A DNA stretch of 64,000 nt from Aquamicrobium zhengzhouense (GTDB lineage Bacteria > Pseudomonadota > Alphaproteobacteria > Rhizobiales > Rhizobiaceae): NCBI RefSeq assembly GCF_016124105.1, contig NZ_JADGMQ010000018.1, positions 1 to 64,000 of the forward strand. Direction: 5' to 3'. This document shows positions 44,811-55,300 of the stretch, piece after piece. The notes beneath the pieces were generated by a model that had not been told where the DNA came from, searched no databases, and was given only the letters and a program-made list of their open reading frames with translations. Numbering within the stretch: the first letter of the stretch is position 1; each line of letters begins with the position of its first letter. A program made the translations under genes and the position numbers.

Positions 44811-47800
44811 ATGAATATGGAAATCTCTCGGCGAAACTTTCTTAAAGGCGCGGGCGCTGGCGTTGCTGCAACAACGATCGGCGCTTTTGGCTTTGGGGAG
44901 GCGGAAGCCGCTTTCGTTGAGGGCCTGAGGGCCTACAAACTAGCCGGAACGACTGAGACCAGAAACACCTGCCCGTATTGCTCGGTCGCGTGTGGTGTCA
45001 TCATTTATTCCAAGGGCGACATCACTCAGGGAACGGCGAAGGCTGTCCATCTCGAGGGCGACGTCGACCATCCAACCAACCGCGGAACGCTTTGCCCGAA
45101 GGGCGCGGCTCTTCTCGACTTCATCAAGTCTGAGACCCGCCTGACAAAGCCGAAGGTTCGTCGCGCAGGCTCGGACAAGTTCGAGGAAATTTCCTGGACC
45201 CAGGCACTTGATGAAATCGCACGTCACATGAAGGACGACCGCGACGCCAACTTCATCGAGCGCAACATGGATGGCGTCCCGGTCAATCGCTGGACGTCCA
45301 CCGGTTTCCTCGCTGCGTCGGCAACGACCAACGAGACCGCATTTCTGACATACAAGGTCGTTCGTTCGGCCGGCATAGTGGCTTTCGACAACCAAGCGAG
45401 AGTCTGACACGGCCCCACGGTGTCCAGTCTGGGCCCAACATTTGGTCGTGGTGCAATGACGAATTCGTGGACGGATATCCGTAACACGGATTTGGTGGTT
45501 ATCATGGGCGGCAACGCCGCCGAAGCACATCCCTGTGGTTTCAAATGGGTCACGGAAGCGAAAGCTAATCGTGGCGCTAAGCTTATTGTCGTCGATCCGC
45601 GCTTTACCCGCTCGGCGGCTGTCGCTGACTATTACGCGCCGATCCGCCAGGGTTCGGACATCGCGTTCCTGCTCGGTGTCATCAAGTACTGCATCGACAA
45701 CGACAAGGTGCAGTGGGACTACGTCAAAGCGTTCACCAACGCTGCCTATATCGTCAAGGACGGCTTCGCCTATAGCGATGGCCTGTTCACCGGTTATGAC
45801 GCCGAAAAGCGTGAGTATGACCGGTCGACCTGGGATTACGAGATCGGCGATGACGGCTACGTCCTGACGGACGAGACGCTGCAAAACCCGCGTTGCGTAT
45901 GGAATCTGCTCAAGGAGCACATTGCGCAGTACACGCCTGAAATGGTCGAGCGCATCTGCGGCACGCCGAAGGAAAAATTCCTGAAGGTTGCCGAGATGAT
46001 CTCGGAATGCTCGGCGCGCGACAAGACGATGACTTCCATGTACGCGTTGGGCTGGACACAGCATTCCAAGGGTTCGCAGAACATCCGCTCGATGGCGATG
46101 CTTCAGCTGATCCTCGGTAATATTGGTGTCCGTGGCGGTGGCATGAACGCACTTCGCGGCCACTCCAACATCCAGGGTCTTACCGATGTCGGCCTGATGT
46201 CGAACCTGATTCCTGGCTACCTCAACATTCCGACCGAACGGGAAGTCGATTACGCGACCTATATCAGTTCGCGTGGTTTCAAGCCGCTTCGGCCGAACCA
46301 GATGAGCTATTGGCAGAACTACTCGAAGTTCTTCGTCTCCTTCCAGAAGGCGATGTGGGGCTCGGCGGCAACGCCGGAGAATGACTTCGCCTATCACTAC
46401 CTGCCGAAGCTCGATCTCCCAGCGTACGACATCTTGCGTGCCTTCGAGATGATGGATCAGGGCCAGATGCATGGCTATTTCTGCCAGGGCTTCAACCCAC
46501 TTCTGTCATTCCCGGATCGTGGAAAGATTACCCGCTCGCTGGCGAAGCTGAAATATCTCGTCGTGATCGATCCTCTGGAGACAGAGACCTCGCGCTTCTG
46601 GGAGAACCACGGCACGTTCAACGACGTCGACTCGGCATCGATCCAGACTGAAGTTTATCAGCTTCCGTCCACGTGCTTTGCCGAAGACGAAGGTGCCCTG
46701 GTCAATTCCGGGCGGTGGCTGCAGTGGCACTGGGCGGCGCAGAACCCTCCTGGTGAAGCCAAGCATGATACCTGGGTGATGGCACAGCTCTTCAATCGCC
46801 TGAAGAAGCTGTATCAGGAAGAGGGGGGCAAGTTCGCAGAGCCGATCCTCAACCTGCACTGGCCATATGCTGATCCGGAAGATCCGAAGCCCGATGAGAT
46901 CGCACGCGAACTCAACGGCTATACGGTGACGGAACTGCGTGACCCGAACGATCCGACCAAGGTTCTGGTCGAAGCGGGCAAGCAGGTATCGGGTTTCGGT
47001 GTCCTGCGTGACGACGGTTCCACCGCGTGCGGCTGCTGGATCTATTCCGGCTGCTTCACCGAGGCCGGCAACATGATGGCCCGCCGCGACAATGCCGACC
47101 CGGATGCGACCGGCGCCTATTCGAACTGGACGTTCTCCTGGCCGGCCAACCGCCGCATTCTCTATAACCGCGCATCTGCCGATCTTGATGGCAAGGCGTG
47201 GGATCCGTCCCGCAAGCTCATTGAGTGGAACGGTGAAAAATGGGAAGGCTACGACGTGCCGGATATCGCGGTAACGGCAAAGCCACGCGAGGTTGGCCCG
47301 TTCATCATGAACCCGGAGGGGCAGTCTCGACTGTTCACCCGTGGCATGATGCGCGATGGGCCGTTCCCGGCCCACTACGAACCCTTCGAGTCACCGGTCG
47401 TCAACGTTGTCGCTCCGGCAATACGTGGTAATCCGGTGGCGCGCGTGTTCGAAAGCGATCGCGAGACTTTTGGCGATGCGGATGAGTTCCCCTATGCGGC
47501 GACTTCCTACCGTCTCACCGAGCACTTCCACTACTGGACGAAGCACGTTTGGGTGAACGCAGTTCTCCAGCCAGAATTCTTCGTCGAGATTTCGGAAGAA
47601 CTCGCCGCGGAGAAGGGCATCGACAAGGGGGGCTGGTGCCGGGTCTGGAACAAGCGCGGCTCGGTCCACGCCAAGGCAGTCGTGACCAAGCGTATCCAGC
47701 CTCTGGTCTGTGACGGCAAGCCGGTTCACATCGTCGGTATCCCGCTTCATTGGGGTTTCACCGGTGCGGCCAAGAACGGCATGGGCCCGAACTCGCTGAC

Positions 47801-47891
47801 GCCATTCGTCGGCGATGCCAACATCGAAACGCCGGAATTCAAGGCGTTCCTTGTCAATATCGAGCGGTCCGACGGACCGGCGTCGGCTTAG
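44811..47891 (+). CDS. fdnG: Formate dehydrogenase (N/O type) alpha subunit, selenoprotein
   Basis: Molybdenum bis-MGD subunit oxidising formate, exported folded by Tat (SRRNFLKGAGAGVAATTIGA). The frame appears broken at TGA 45405-45407, but that is selenocysteine 199: the flanks NQARV-U-HGPTVSSLGPTFGRG match FdnG/FdoG exactly and the frame continues to 47891 (1026 residues with Sec). A 4Fe-4S motif TCPYCSVACGVIIYSKG precedes it (near 54). The usual annotation pitfall is two separate ORFs. Start chosen by GGGAGGTTCTG. First gene of a long operon with fdxH, gamma, fdhE and the sel genes. Confidence 0.95.
45405..45450 (+). promoter_or_regulatory. Bacterial SECIS element in fdnG
   Basis: Directly after the UGA, GGTGTCCAGTCTGGGCCC can fold into the short upper hairpin with a GU-containing apical loop that SelB recognises. 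The wider CACGGCC...TTGGTCGTGG pairing gives the lower stem. Position and sequence parallel E. coli fdnG. Confidence 0.7.
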
Positions 47892-47905
47892 GGGAGGATT
47901 GAAAA

Positions 47906-48883
47906 ATGACCATCAACGTCAATCCCCCCGTCGCTGCCGACACCCAGCAACAGATGGGGCCGCAGGATTATATTCGGCGGTCCGCGTCGACGGTGCCGGA
48001 GCCCGCTCGCAAGCTCGAAGCCGTAGCCAAGCTCATCGACGTGTCGAAGTGCATTGGCTGCAAGGCCTGCCAGTCGGCATGTCTCGAGTGGAACGATCTG
48101 CGCGAAGAGGTCGGCGTCAACGTGGGCGTCTACGACAACCCTCACGATCTGACGCCGAACACCCTCACGCTGATGCGCTTCACCGAGTGGGTCAACGACG
48201 AGAACGGCAACCTCGAATGGCTCATCCGCAAGGATGGCTGCATGCACTGCTCCGATCCGGGCTGTCTCAAGGCATGCCCGGCTCCCGGTGCGATCGTGCA
48301 GTATTCGAACGGGGTCGTCGACTTCGTCAAGGAGAACTGCATCGGTTGCGGTTATTGCGTACAGGGATGTCCGTTCAACATCCCGCGCATCTCCAAGGTC
48401 GATAATCGCGCATATAAGTGCACCTTGTGCTCCGACCGCATCGCGGTGGGGCAGGGTCCAGCATGCGCGAAGGCGTGCCCGACCAAGGCAATCGTCTTCG
48501 GTACCAAGGAGGAGATGAAGGCTCACGCTGCAAATCGCATCGAGGACCTGAAGTCTCGCGGCTTTGCAAATGCGGGCCTGTATGACCCGCCGGGTGTGGG
48601 CGGCACGCACGTCATGTATGTTCTGCATCATGCCGACAAGCCGACCATCTACGCCGGACTGCCGGACAATCCGCGCATCTCGCCGGTAGTTGAAGCATGG
48701 AAGGGTGTGACCAAATATGCGGGTCTCGCACTGATGGGCGTTGCTGCTGCGGCTGGTGTCGTTCACATGGCTATTTCCGGTCGCAACCGCGTGACGGTCG
48801 AAGACGATGACGAGGCAAGGCGACTTACCGCCCAGGCCCCCGGGGCTCAGCCTCTTGATCCGGACAAGGAGCCGATGGCATGA
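47906..48883 (+). CDS. fdxH: Formate dehydrogenase beta subunit, four-cluster ferredoxin
   Basis: 325 residues with four cysteine clusters: [14 protein letters not shown] near 49, [14 protein letters not shown] near 112, [18 protein letters not shown] near 145, and [20 protein letters not shown] near 172. A C-terminal membrane helix ([20 protein letters not shown] near 272) anchors it, as in FdnH. Passes electrons from the alpha subunit to the cytochrome. Overlaps the gamma gene by four bases. Confidence 0.94.
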   Translation: MTINVNPPVAADTQQQMGPQDYIRRSASTVPEPARKLEAVAKLIDVSKCIGCKACQSACLEWNDLREEVGVNVGVYDNPHDLTPNTLTLMRFTEWVNDENGNLEWLIRKDGCMHCSDPGCLKACPAPGAIVQYSNGVVDFVKENCIGCGYCVQGCPFNIPRISKVDNRAYKCTLCSDRIAVGQGPACAKACPTKAIVFGTKEEMKAHAANRIEDLKSRGFANAGLYDPPGVGGTHVMYVLHHADKPTIYAGLPDNPRISPVVEAWKGVTKYAGLALMGVAAAAGVVHMAISGRNRVTVEDDDEARRLTAQAPGAQPLDPDKEPMA

Positions 48884-49623
48884 GCGAAGCGGCTATTCAC
48901 GACAGCCGGCGGCCTGTGCCGCCGGTTAGCAAGAAAGATCTCGATCGCGGCGACCGGCTCCTTCTCGGTCGCGAGGTCGTGGTCAATCGCTACACGCGTT
49001 GGGCTCGGATCAACCACTGGATCACCGCAATCAGCCTCATCCTGCTGGCCCTTACCGGCCTCGCGCTGTTCCATCCCTCGCTGTACTGGCTCACCGGTCT
49101 TTTCGGCGGTGGACAATTTACCCGCATGATCCACCCATGGATCGGAGTGGTGCTTTTCTTCTCTTTTGCGGGCCTGTTTGTCCGGTTCTTCCGCCTGAAC
49201 CTGCCAGCACGTGAGGACGCGCAGTGGACTGCGCGGATCGGCGACGTGCTCAAGGGAAATGAAGAGAAGCTTCCGGAAATCGGCAAGTACAATGCGGGTC
49301 AGAAGTTCGTCTTCTGGGCCATGTCGATCCTGATCGTCACCCTGATCATTTCAGGCCTGGGTGTATGGGAAGAGTACTTCTCTGATCTTCTGACCATACC
49401 TCAGCGTCGCGTCGCTGTTCTGGTGCATTCGATGGCGGCGGTGGCGATCATCTGCGTCTGGATCGTCCATGTCTATGCAGCTTTCTGGGTTCAGGGTACG
49501 CTGAGTGCCATGACCCGCGGAAAGGTGACTGGCGGCTGGGCTTGGCGTCATCATCGGAAGTGGTTGCGTGCTCTTGCTGCCTATGGTCAGCGCGATGACG
49601 TGACGCCAGGCGACAAACGCTGA
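48880..49623 (+). CDS. Formate dehydrogenase gamma subunit, cytochrome b556
   Basis: 247 residues, four membrane helices: [20 protein letters not shown] near 38 with the first haem histidine, [19 protein letters not shown] near 82, [20 protein letters not shown] near 146 and [20 protein letters not shown] near 187. Completes a membrane-bound complex that reduces quinone with formate electrons. Confidence 0.93.
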   Translation: MSEAAIHDSRRPVPPVSKKDLDRGDRLLLGREVVVNRYTRWARINHWITAISLILLALTGLALFHPSLYWLTGLFGGGQFTRMIHPWIGVVLFFSFAGLFVRFFRLNLPAREDAQWTARIGDVLKGNEEKLPEIGKYNAGQKFVFWAMSILIVTLIISGLGVWEEYFSDLLTIPQRRVAVLVHSMAAVAIICVWIVHVYAAFWVQGTLSAMTRGKVTGGWAWRHHRKWLRALAAYGQRDDVTPGDKR

Positions 49624-49705
49624 CAACCAACCTGATCCGGCGAATTGTTCGCCGGATCATTCATCCGAGAATGCCGCGTGGCCCGTGCGGCTCGTGGAGG
49701 AATTA

Positions 49706-50623
49706 ATGCCCCGTAAGATCCCCGTTGAGGGTGACGTCACACAGATCGGCGAGGTTCGCACGCCGCCAGTTGCCAGGGTCCCCGACCCTGTTCGGCTATT
49801 CGAGCGGCGCGCCCAGCGCTTCGAATTTCTCGCGGGGCCGGATGGAATCGGCCCGTATCTCGGCTTCCTGGGCAGGGTCGCACAGGCACAGCACGCGGTT
49901 GCCATGGAGCTGCCTGAGCCGGTTGCGCCTGATGAAGCTAATGTCAGCCGCTCGCTCGAGTTCGGGATGCCGCCGCTCGATCGCAACGCCTTTTCACCAG
50001 ATGCCGAGTTCATGTCGCTTAGCGAGAAGCTGTTTGGCGCGCTTGAGCCCGTTGAAAAGCCAGCCGCAGCGCAAACAGCGCTCGAGACAATCCGCAATTC
50101 CAGCGAAGCGGAGATAGCTGCGATTGTGGCAGATCTGATGGCCGATGCCGTCCCGGTCGAGAGGATGGCCGAGTACGGCTATGTGGCCGCAGCTCTCCAG
50201 CTTCACTTCGCGCGTCTTGCATCGACATTGCCTGAAAAGCAGCTCAAGTCGGTGGGCGACGGTGCCTGCCCTTCTTGCGGGGGGCCTCCGGTGAGTTCGC
50301 TCATCGTCAACTGGCCACGCGCCAACGGCTCACGTTTTTGCTCTTGCGCGCTGTGCGGGACACTCTGGCACCATGTCCGGATAAAATGCGCGATCTGCTC
50401 ATCGACGAAGGGCATCCGCTATCAGGAGATTGACGAGGGGCCTGGCACCATCAAGGCTGAGACCTGCGATGAGTGCGGCTGCTACGTGAAGATCTTCAAC
50501 CAGCAAAAAGACGCTTCGCTCGATGCTTTCGCTGATGATGTCGGCAGCCTTGGCATCGATCTTTTGATGAAGGACACCCAGTTCCGGCGCGGTGCGTTCA
50601 ATCCGTTTTTGCTCGGCTATTGA
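49706..50623 (+). CDS. fdhE: Formate dehydrogenase accessory protein FdhE
   Basis: About 305 residues. ATG 49706 follows GGAGGAATTA. Rubredoxin-like CPSCGGPPVSS near 188, then CSCALCGTLWHHVRIKCAIC near 212 and CDECGCYVKIFNQ near 254 (paired CxxC motifs) are the family hallmark. FdhE matures the Tat-exported formate dehydrogenase. Placed 82 bases after the gamma gene and just before selA. Confidence 0.92.
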   Translation: MPRKIPVEGDVTQIGEVRTPPVARVPDPVRLFERRAQRFEFLAGPDGIGPYLGFLGRVAQAQHAVAMELPEPVAPDEANVSRSLEFGMPPLDRNAFSPDAEFMSLSEKLFGALEPVEKPAAAQTALETIRNSSEAEIAAIVADLMADAVPVERMAEYGYVAAALQLHFARLASTLPEKQLKSVGDGACPSCGGPPVSSLIVNWPRANGSRFCSCALCGTLWHHVRIKCAICSSTKGIRYQEIDEGPGTIKAETCDECGCYVKIFNQQKDASLDAFADDVGSLGIDLLMKDTQFRRGAFNPFLLGY

Positions 50624-50633
50624 GGCAGGCGGA

Positions 50634-52034
50634 ATGAATACGGCGTTTCGCGCGATCCCGTCGGTAGATGTTGTTCTTCGCTCCGGTACGGGTTCCGTTC
50701 TGGTCGAGAGGTTTGGTCGCGCGGAGGCAGCGAGTGCCATCCGTTCCCAACTCGACGACCAGCGCGAGATCGCGCGAGCGGGAGGGCAGTTGCTCGACGC
50801 AGAAGGCGTAGCGGAAGCAGCGCTCGCGAGACTTGAGGCTGCAAGCCTGAGTTCTCTTCGCCCAGTCTTCAACCTCACCGGTACGGTGCTGCACACCAAT
50901 CTTGGCCGCGCCGCTCTTGCAGAAGCCGCTATCGAAGCCGCATCCGAAGCGATGCGCCACGCTGTCGCGCTCGAATTCGACCTCGACAGTGGCAAGCGCG
51001 GCGAGCGTGACGAGCATTTGCGTGCGCTCATCTGCGAAATGACGGGAGCGGAGGATGCGACGCTCGTCAACAACAATGCCGCCGCTGTGCTTCTGGTGCT
51101 CAACACGCTGGCTGGACAGGGTGGCGGGGCTGTCGTCTCCCGCGGGGAGCTGATCGAGATCGGCGGTGCATTTCGGATGCCGGATATTATGGCGCGTGCT
51201 GGCGCCAGATTGATTGAAGTTGGCACGACGAATCGCACGCATGAAAAGGACTACAAGGCCGCGCTCGCCGAAGACGGCGTCGCTCTGGTTTTGAAAGTCC
51301 ACACCTCCAACTATCGCATCGAGGGCTTCACCAAGGAGGTGGAGGCGCCAGCCCTGTCGCAGCTTGCCCGTGCGGCGAACGTCCCGCTCGTCAACGATCT
51401 CGGGTCAGGCACTCTGGTCGATCTTGCGAAATGGGGCCTTCGCCGTGAGCCAACCGTCCGCGAGGCGGTCGCGGAAGGGGCCGACATCGTCACCTTCTCC
51501 GGCGACAAGCTTTTGGGCGGTCCGCAAGCCGGGTTCATCGTCGGGCGCAGCGACCTGATCGCGGCGATCAACAAGAACCCGATGAAGCGCGCGCTTCGCG
51601 TCGACAAGCTGCGTCTCGCCGCTCTGGAAGCGACATTGAAGCTTTACCGCGATCCAGACAGGCTGGTTGAGCGGCTTCCCACCCTGCGCCTCCTTGCTCG
51701 TCAGCACGATGAGATCGCTACGCTGTCTTCCGGCCTGCTGCCGCAAGTTCAATCGGTTGTGGGTGCTGACTATTCTGTCCAGGTGGTGGAATGCGCGAGC
51801 CAGATTGGCTCTGGCGCACTTCCCCTTGATACGTTGCGCTCGTCTGGTCTCGGCTTTCGCCCGCAATCAGGTGGGGGCGGGGCGCTTGACCGGTTGACAG
51901 CTGTCCTGCGGAGCCTGCCGATCCCGGTGATTGGCCGGATCGCCGACGGGATGTTGATCCTCGACCTTCGCTGCCTGGAAGATCCCGAAGCGTTTCTCGC
52001 CAATCTGAGCAGGTTGAAACATGGGATGGGTTGA
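50634..52034 (+). CDS. selA: L-seryl-tRNA(Sec) selenium transferase
   Basis: PLP enzyme that turns Ser-tRNA-Sec into Sec-tRNA-Sec. 466 residues from ATG 50634 (GAGGCAGGCGGA upstream). FNLTGTVLHTNLGRAALAE near 79, ATLVNNNAAAVLLVLNTLAG near 142, VNDLGSGTLVDLAKWGL near 253 and the PLP lysine in TFSGDKLLGGPQAGFIVG near 287. Its 3' end overlaps the Sel1-repeat gene by 14 bases. Confidence 0.95.
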   Translation: MNTAFRAIPSVDVVLRSGTGSVLVERFGRAEAASAIRSQLDDQREIARAGGQLLDAEGVAEAALARLEAASLSSLRPVFNLTGTVLHTNLGRAALAEAAIEAASEAMRHAVALEFDLDSGKRGERDEHLRALICEMTGAEDATLVNNNAAAVLLVLNTLAGQGGGAVVSRGELIEIGGAFRMPDIMARAGARLIEVGTTNRTHEKDYKAALAEDGVALVLKVHTSNYRIEGFTKEVEAPALSQLARAANVPLVNDLGSGTLVDLAKWGLRREPTVREAVAEGADIVTFSGDKLLGGPQAGFIVGRSDLIAAINKNPMKRALRVDKLRLAALEATLKLYRDPDRLVERLPTLRLLARQHDEIATLSSGLLPQVQSVVGADYSVQVVECASQIGSGALPLDTLRSSGLGFRPQSGGGGALDRLTAVLRSLPIPVIGRIADGMLILDLRCLEDPEAFLANLSRLKHGMG

Positions 52035-52791
52035 TCGCCTGCTGCCAAGGAGGGCTCAGCCAGACGAGATGGCCCAGGCGCTCGTCGCGGCGAAGTCGGG
52101 TGACTATGCCACGGCATTGGCGATCTGGGAGAAGCTCGCGCGGGCGGGAAATCCACGTGCGCAGAACAACATCGCTGCCTGCTTTTCCGGCGGATATGGG
52201 GTGGAAGAAAATCCGGAGCTTGCCGCAAAATGGCTGAAGCTCTCAGCCGCGTCTGGCGATCCGGTTGGCCAGCGCAATCTGGCTACGCTTCACTTTCGCG
52301 GTGAGGGCGTGACCCAGGATGATGGGGAAGCCATGAGGCTTTACCTGCTTGCCGCCGAGCAAGGTGACGCAATCGCGCAGGACATGCTGTCCTGGATGCA
52401 CGCGGAGCAGGGCGACTTTGCCGCCGCACGCGACTTTGCCGAAAAGGCTGCTGCTCAAGGAGTGGCAGCTTCCATGACACGGCTTGGCAATCTCTATCAT
52501 GATGCGCTCGGCGTTCCGCGTGACCCGGAAGCGGCAATCAGCTGGTGGCAAAAAGCCGCCGCGCTTGGCGATGCCGACGCTCAGGCCATGCTGGGCGCCG
52601 CTCGGCTCACTGGGTCGGGCATAGAGCGCGATCCTGTCGATGCGCTGGCATGGCTGCTTCGCGCACGCGATGGCGGTTCAAAGCTTGCAGCCAATTTCAT
52701 TCCAGCGACCCATGAGGCGCTGTCGCCGCAAGAGCGCGAAGAGGCCGCACGGCGCGCCGCGCAACCGCTTCCAGGTCCCGACCAGCCATGA
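52021..52791 (+). CDS. Sel1-repeat protein inside the selenocysteine operon
   Basis: 256 residues with about five Sel1/TPR-like units: [80 protein letters not shown] and [20 protein letters not shown]. No signal peptide, so cytosolic. It overlaps selA by 14 bases and selB by 4, so its synthesis is tightly linked to both. A scaffold for Sec biosynthesis or formate dehydrogenase maturation is inferred from position only. Confidence 0.85.
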   Translation: MGWVDRLLPRRAQPDEMAQALVAAKSGDYATALAIWEKLARAGNPRAQNNIAACFSGGYGVEENPELAAKWLKLSAASGDPVGQRNLATLHFRGEGVTQDDGEAMRLYLLAAEQGDAIAQDMLSWMHAEQGDFAAARDFAEKAAAQGVAASMTRLGNLYHDALGVPRDPEAAISWWQKAAALGDADAQAMLGAARLTGSGIERDPVDALAWLLRARDGGSKLAANFIPATHEALSPQEREEAARRAAQPLPGPDQP

Positions 52792-54833
52792 TTGTTGGAA
52801 CGGCCGGCCATATCGACCATGGCAAGAGCTCGCTGGTAAGGGCTCTGACCGGCGTCGAACCGGACCGGCTGAAGGAAGAGAAAGCCCGGGGCATCTCGAT
52901 CGATCTCGGTTTTGCCTATCGAACGTTCCCGAATGGGCAGCGCATCGGCTTCATCGACGTGCCGGGGCATGAGCGCCTCATTCATACGATGCTTGCGGGG
53001 GCTGGCGGCATCGATTTTGCGCTCCTTGTCGTTGCTGCCGATGACGGTGTGATGCCGCAGACGAGGGAACATCTTTCCATCCTCAACCTGCTCGGTGTGA
53101 GACGCGGCATTGTCGCCCTTACCAAGGCGGACCTCGTCAATGAAGACCGGCTTCTCAGTGTTGAAATCGAGATAGAAGCGCTCCTTTCGGGTGCGGCTCT
53201 TGAGGGCGCAGAGGTCATCGCGGTCTCCAGCGCTACGGGCCTTGGAATAGATGTTCTCGAAAGGCGACTGTCCGATGCCGCAGTCGAAATCGGCGAGCGC
53301 AGCTCTGCGGGACGTTTTCGTCTTGCTGTGGACCGCGCTTTTGCGCTCCAGGGGGCAGGTACAATCGTTACCGGCACAGTGCTGGGTGGCGAGGTCCGCA
53401 TCGGCGACAACGTTGTTTTGAGTCCCTCAGGTATTGCTGCACGCGTCCGCTCAATCCACGCGCAAAACGAGAAGGCGGAGATCGGCAGGGTAGGCGACAG
53501 ATGCGCGTTGAACCTTGCGGGCGAGCGGATTGGGCGGGATGCGATCTCGCGCGGCGATATGGTGGTTGATGAAGCGCTCCACGCGCCAACGTCGCGAATT
53601 GATGCGCAGCTGTCAGTTCTGCCCGGAGAGCCTAGACCGATCAGCCAGTGGTTCCCGGTGCACCTCCATCACGCGGCAACGGAAGTTCCAGCACGTATCG
53701 TCTTGCTTGAGGATGACACCATTGCGCCGGGGGGCCAGGCCATCGTGCAATTGGTGTTGGAGCGCCCCATCGCCGCCGCTGCCACGGACCGCTTCGTCAT
53801 CCGAGACACCTCTGCCCAGCGAACAATTGGCGGCGGAAGGTTCATCGATCTGCGTCCCCCCGCGCGCAAACGTCGCTCTCCAGAGCGGCGCGCCCAGCTT
53901 GGTGCCTTGTCGGGTGATGCGCCGGGCATGATTGTCGCCGAGTTGCTCGACACTGCGCCTTACTTTCTCGACCTCGATCGTTTCGCCCGGGACAGGGCGC
54001 TGGGCGATGTGGAGGCGGCGCGGCTGTTTGCGGACGTTATCCGCATTCCGCCGGAGAGCGGCAACATCGTGATGTCTCCCGCACGCTGGTTGCGTATGCG
54101 GCAAAAGCTGCTGGGTGACCTTGAAACGTTTCATGCAGACAATCCCGATCAGCCGGGAATCGGGATGGAGCGCTTGCGGCTTCAGGGCGAAATCCGCCCG
54201 CCTGCCCCTCTTTTCCGGATGATCCTTCAGGGGCTGCAGCGGCAGAACCTCGTGTCTCTCGACGGGGCCTGGGTGAGGCTTGCCCGGCATGTGGTTCGCT
54301 TCTCGCCGGACGATGACGCCTTATGGCAGAAGATAGAGCCGCACCTTTGGGGAGCAGAAAAGTTTCGCCCGCCGCGCACGCGCGACCTTTCCAACATGTT
54401 CGGCGTCAACGAGCCGCATATGCGCGCGCTTCTCAAACGGGCGAGCCGGATGGGGCTGGTCCACGAAGTCGCACATGACAGCTTTTTTGCCCGCTCGGTC
54501 GTTGCCACCATCGTTGCAATCTTGCAGGATGTTGCTGTGGGGAAGGAAAAGGGCGAGTTCACTGCTGCCGACCTTCGCGACCGGCTGGACAACGGCCGCA
54601 AGGTCTCGATCGAGATCCTTGAATTTCTGGACCGTCACGGCGTCACGATCCGCCGCGGCGATCTTCGACGCCTCAATCCGCACAGGCTCGACCTGTTCGG
54701 CACGTCAGGCGCAGAAGGAGGAGAAGCGTCCCCGGTGGGGCGTCCGGACTTCAAATCCGGGTGGGGCCGTGAGACGGTCCCAGGTGGGTTCGACCCCCAC
54801 TCTCCTCCGCCAACTTCCCGGAGCGAAGATTGA
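52788..54833 (+). CDS. selB: Selenocysteine-specific elongation factor SelB
   Basis: GTPase that brings Sec-tRNA to UGA codons by reading SECIS RNA. 681 residues: G1 [19 protein letters not shown] at 4-22, [20 protein letters not shown] near 56, ALTKADL near 110; two barrel domains, then C-terminal winged helices that bind SECIS. The natural-looking end of the last winged helix (HRLDLFGTS) is near 638, yet the frame continues to 681, and residues 644-675 are encoded by the tRNA-Sec gene itself. Confidence 0.93.
   Translation: MIVGTAGHIDHGKSSLVRALTGVEPDRLKEEKARGISIDLGFAYRTFPNGQRIGFIDVPGHERLIHTMLAGAGGIDFALLVVAADDGVMPQTREHLSILNLLGVRRGIVALTKADLVNEDRLLSVEIEIEALLSGAALEGAEVIAVSSATGLGIDVLERRLSDAAVEIGERSSAGRFRLAVDRAFALQGAGTIVTGTVLGGEVRIGDNVVLSPSGIAARVRSIHAQNEKAEIGRVGDRCALNLAGERIGRDAISRGDMVVDEALHAPTSRIDAQLSVLPGEPRPISQWFPVHLHHAATEVPARIVLLEDDTIAPGGQAIVQLVLERPIAAAATDRFVIRDTSAQRTIGGGRFIDLRPPARKRRSPERRAQLGALSGDAPGMIVAELLDTAPYFLDLDRFARDRALGDVEAARLFADVIRIPPESGNIVMSPARWLRMRQKLLGDLETFHADNPDQPGIGMERLRLQGEIRPPAPLFRMILQGLQRQNLVSLDGAWVRLARHVVRFSPDDDALWQKIEPHLWGAEKFRPPRTRDLSNMFGVNEPHMRALLKRASRMGLVHEVAHDSFFARSVVATIVAILQDVAVGKEKGEFTAADLRDRLDNGRKVSIEILEFLDRHGVTIRRGDLRRLNPHRLDLFGTSGAEGGEASPVGRPDFKSGWGRETVPGGFDPHSPPPTSRSED
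54717..54812 (+). tRNA. selC: tRNA-Sec (UCA anticodon), embedded in the selB reading frame
   Basis: 96 bases with encoded CCA. The 8-bp acceptor GGAGGAGA/TCTCCTCC is typical of bacterial tRNA-Sec. The D-arm holds GTCCCC-GGT-GGGGC, the anticodon arm CCGGA-CTTCAAA-TCCGG with TCA at 54751-54753, the long variable arm GGGGCCGT/ACGGTCCC, and the T-arm GTGGG-TTCGACC-CCCAC. It lies wholly inside selB and 18 bases before the next start, so it must be cut from a polycistronic mRNA. Confidence 0.95.
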
Positions 54834-55300
54834 CCAAAGAGCATCCCTTTATTGCCGGGCTGGAGAATGAGGCCAAGGGCTGCGAAGCGGCGGAAGCCGA
54901 ATTTCGCAACACCATGAACGCGAAAGTTGCAGAACTGGCGCAGGCGCGCGCTTTCGCGTTTCGCCGCATGAACGTGATGCGCTCCTTGTTCGACACGGTC
55001 GCTTCAGCCGAGGATGAGGAAATTGCCATCACCAAGGCCGTGAAAGGTTTGCGAGACCGTCTCGGCTGGATTGAAGACAGCGAGGCACGCGAAGAGGTTC
55101 TCGCGCACTATGCCATTGTCGCACGCGCTGCGTTTCATGCCACGCATCCGGATGATCGTCGCGATGAGGCCGACGATGTCCCAGCTGAGCCTGCAACTGC
55201 GCTTTCACAGTTTGAAGCTTGGTATGCTTCTTCGCGGGAAAAGCCGTTCTGGGTGCTGTTCGAGCACTACATGCCGGAGACTCAGCTTGTCGATTTTTGA
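54830..55300 (+). CDS. Unknown protein at the end of the sel operon (1)
   Basis: 156 residues from TTG 54830, overlapping the selB stop (TTGA) with CGGAG 6 bases upstream. Helical, with AEFRNTMNAKVAELAQARAF and FRRMNVMRSLFDTVASAEDE suggesting a coiled coil, an acidic middle (RRDEADDVPAEP) and an aromatic end (FEAWYASSREKPFWVLFEHY). No signal peptide, cysteine motif or known domain. Co-translation with SelB hints at a link to Sec or formate dehydrogenase. Function unknown. Confidence 0.75.
   Translation: MTKEHPFIAGLENEAKGCEAAEAEFRNTMNAKVAELAQARAFAFRRMNVMRSLFDTVASAEDEEIAITKAVKGLRDRLGWIEDSEAREEVLAHYAIVARAAFHATHPDDRRDEADDVPAEPATALSQFEAWYASSREKPFWVLFEHYMPETQLVDF

Noticed and set aside
45420-47891. 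Separate formate dehydrogenase gene starting at GTG 45420
   Set aside because: It is in frame with the upstream ORF through TGA 45405, whose flanks match the selenocysteine site of FdnG, and it has no ribosome site of its own.
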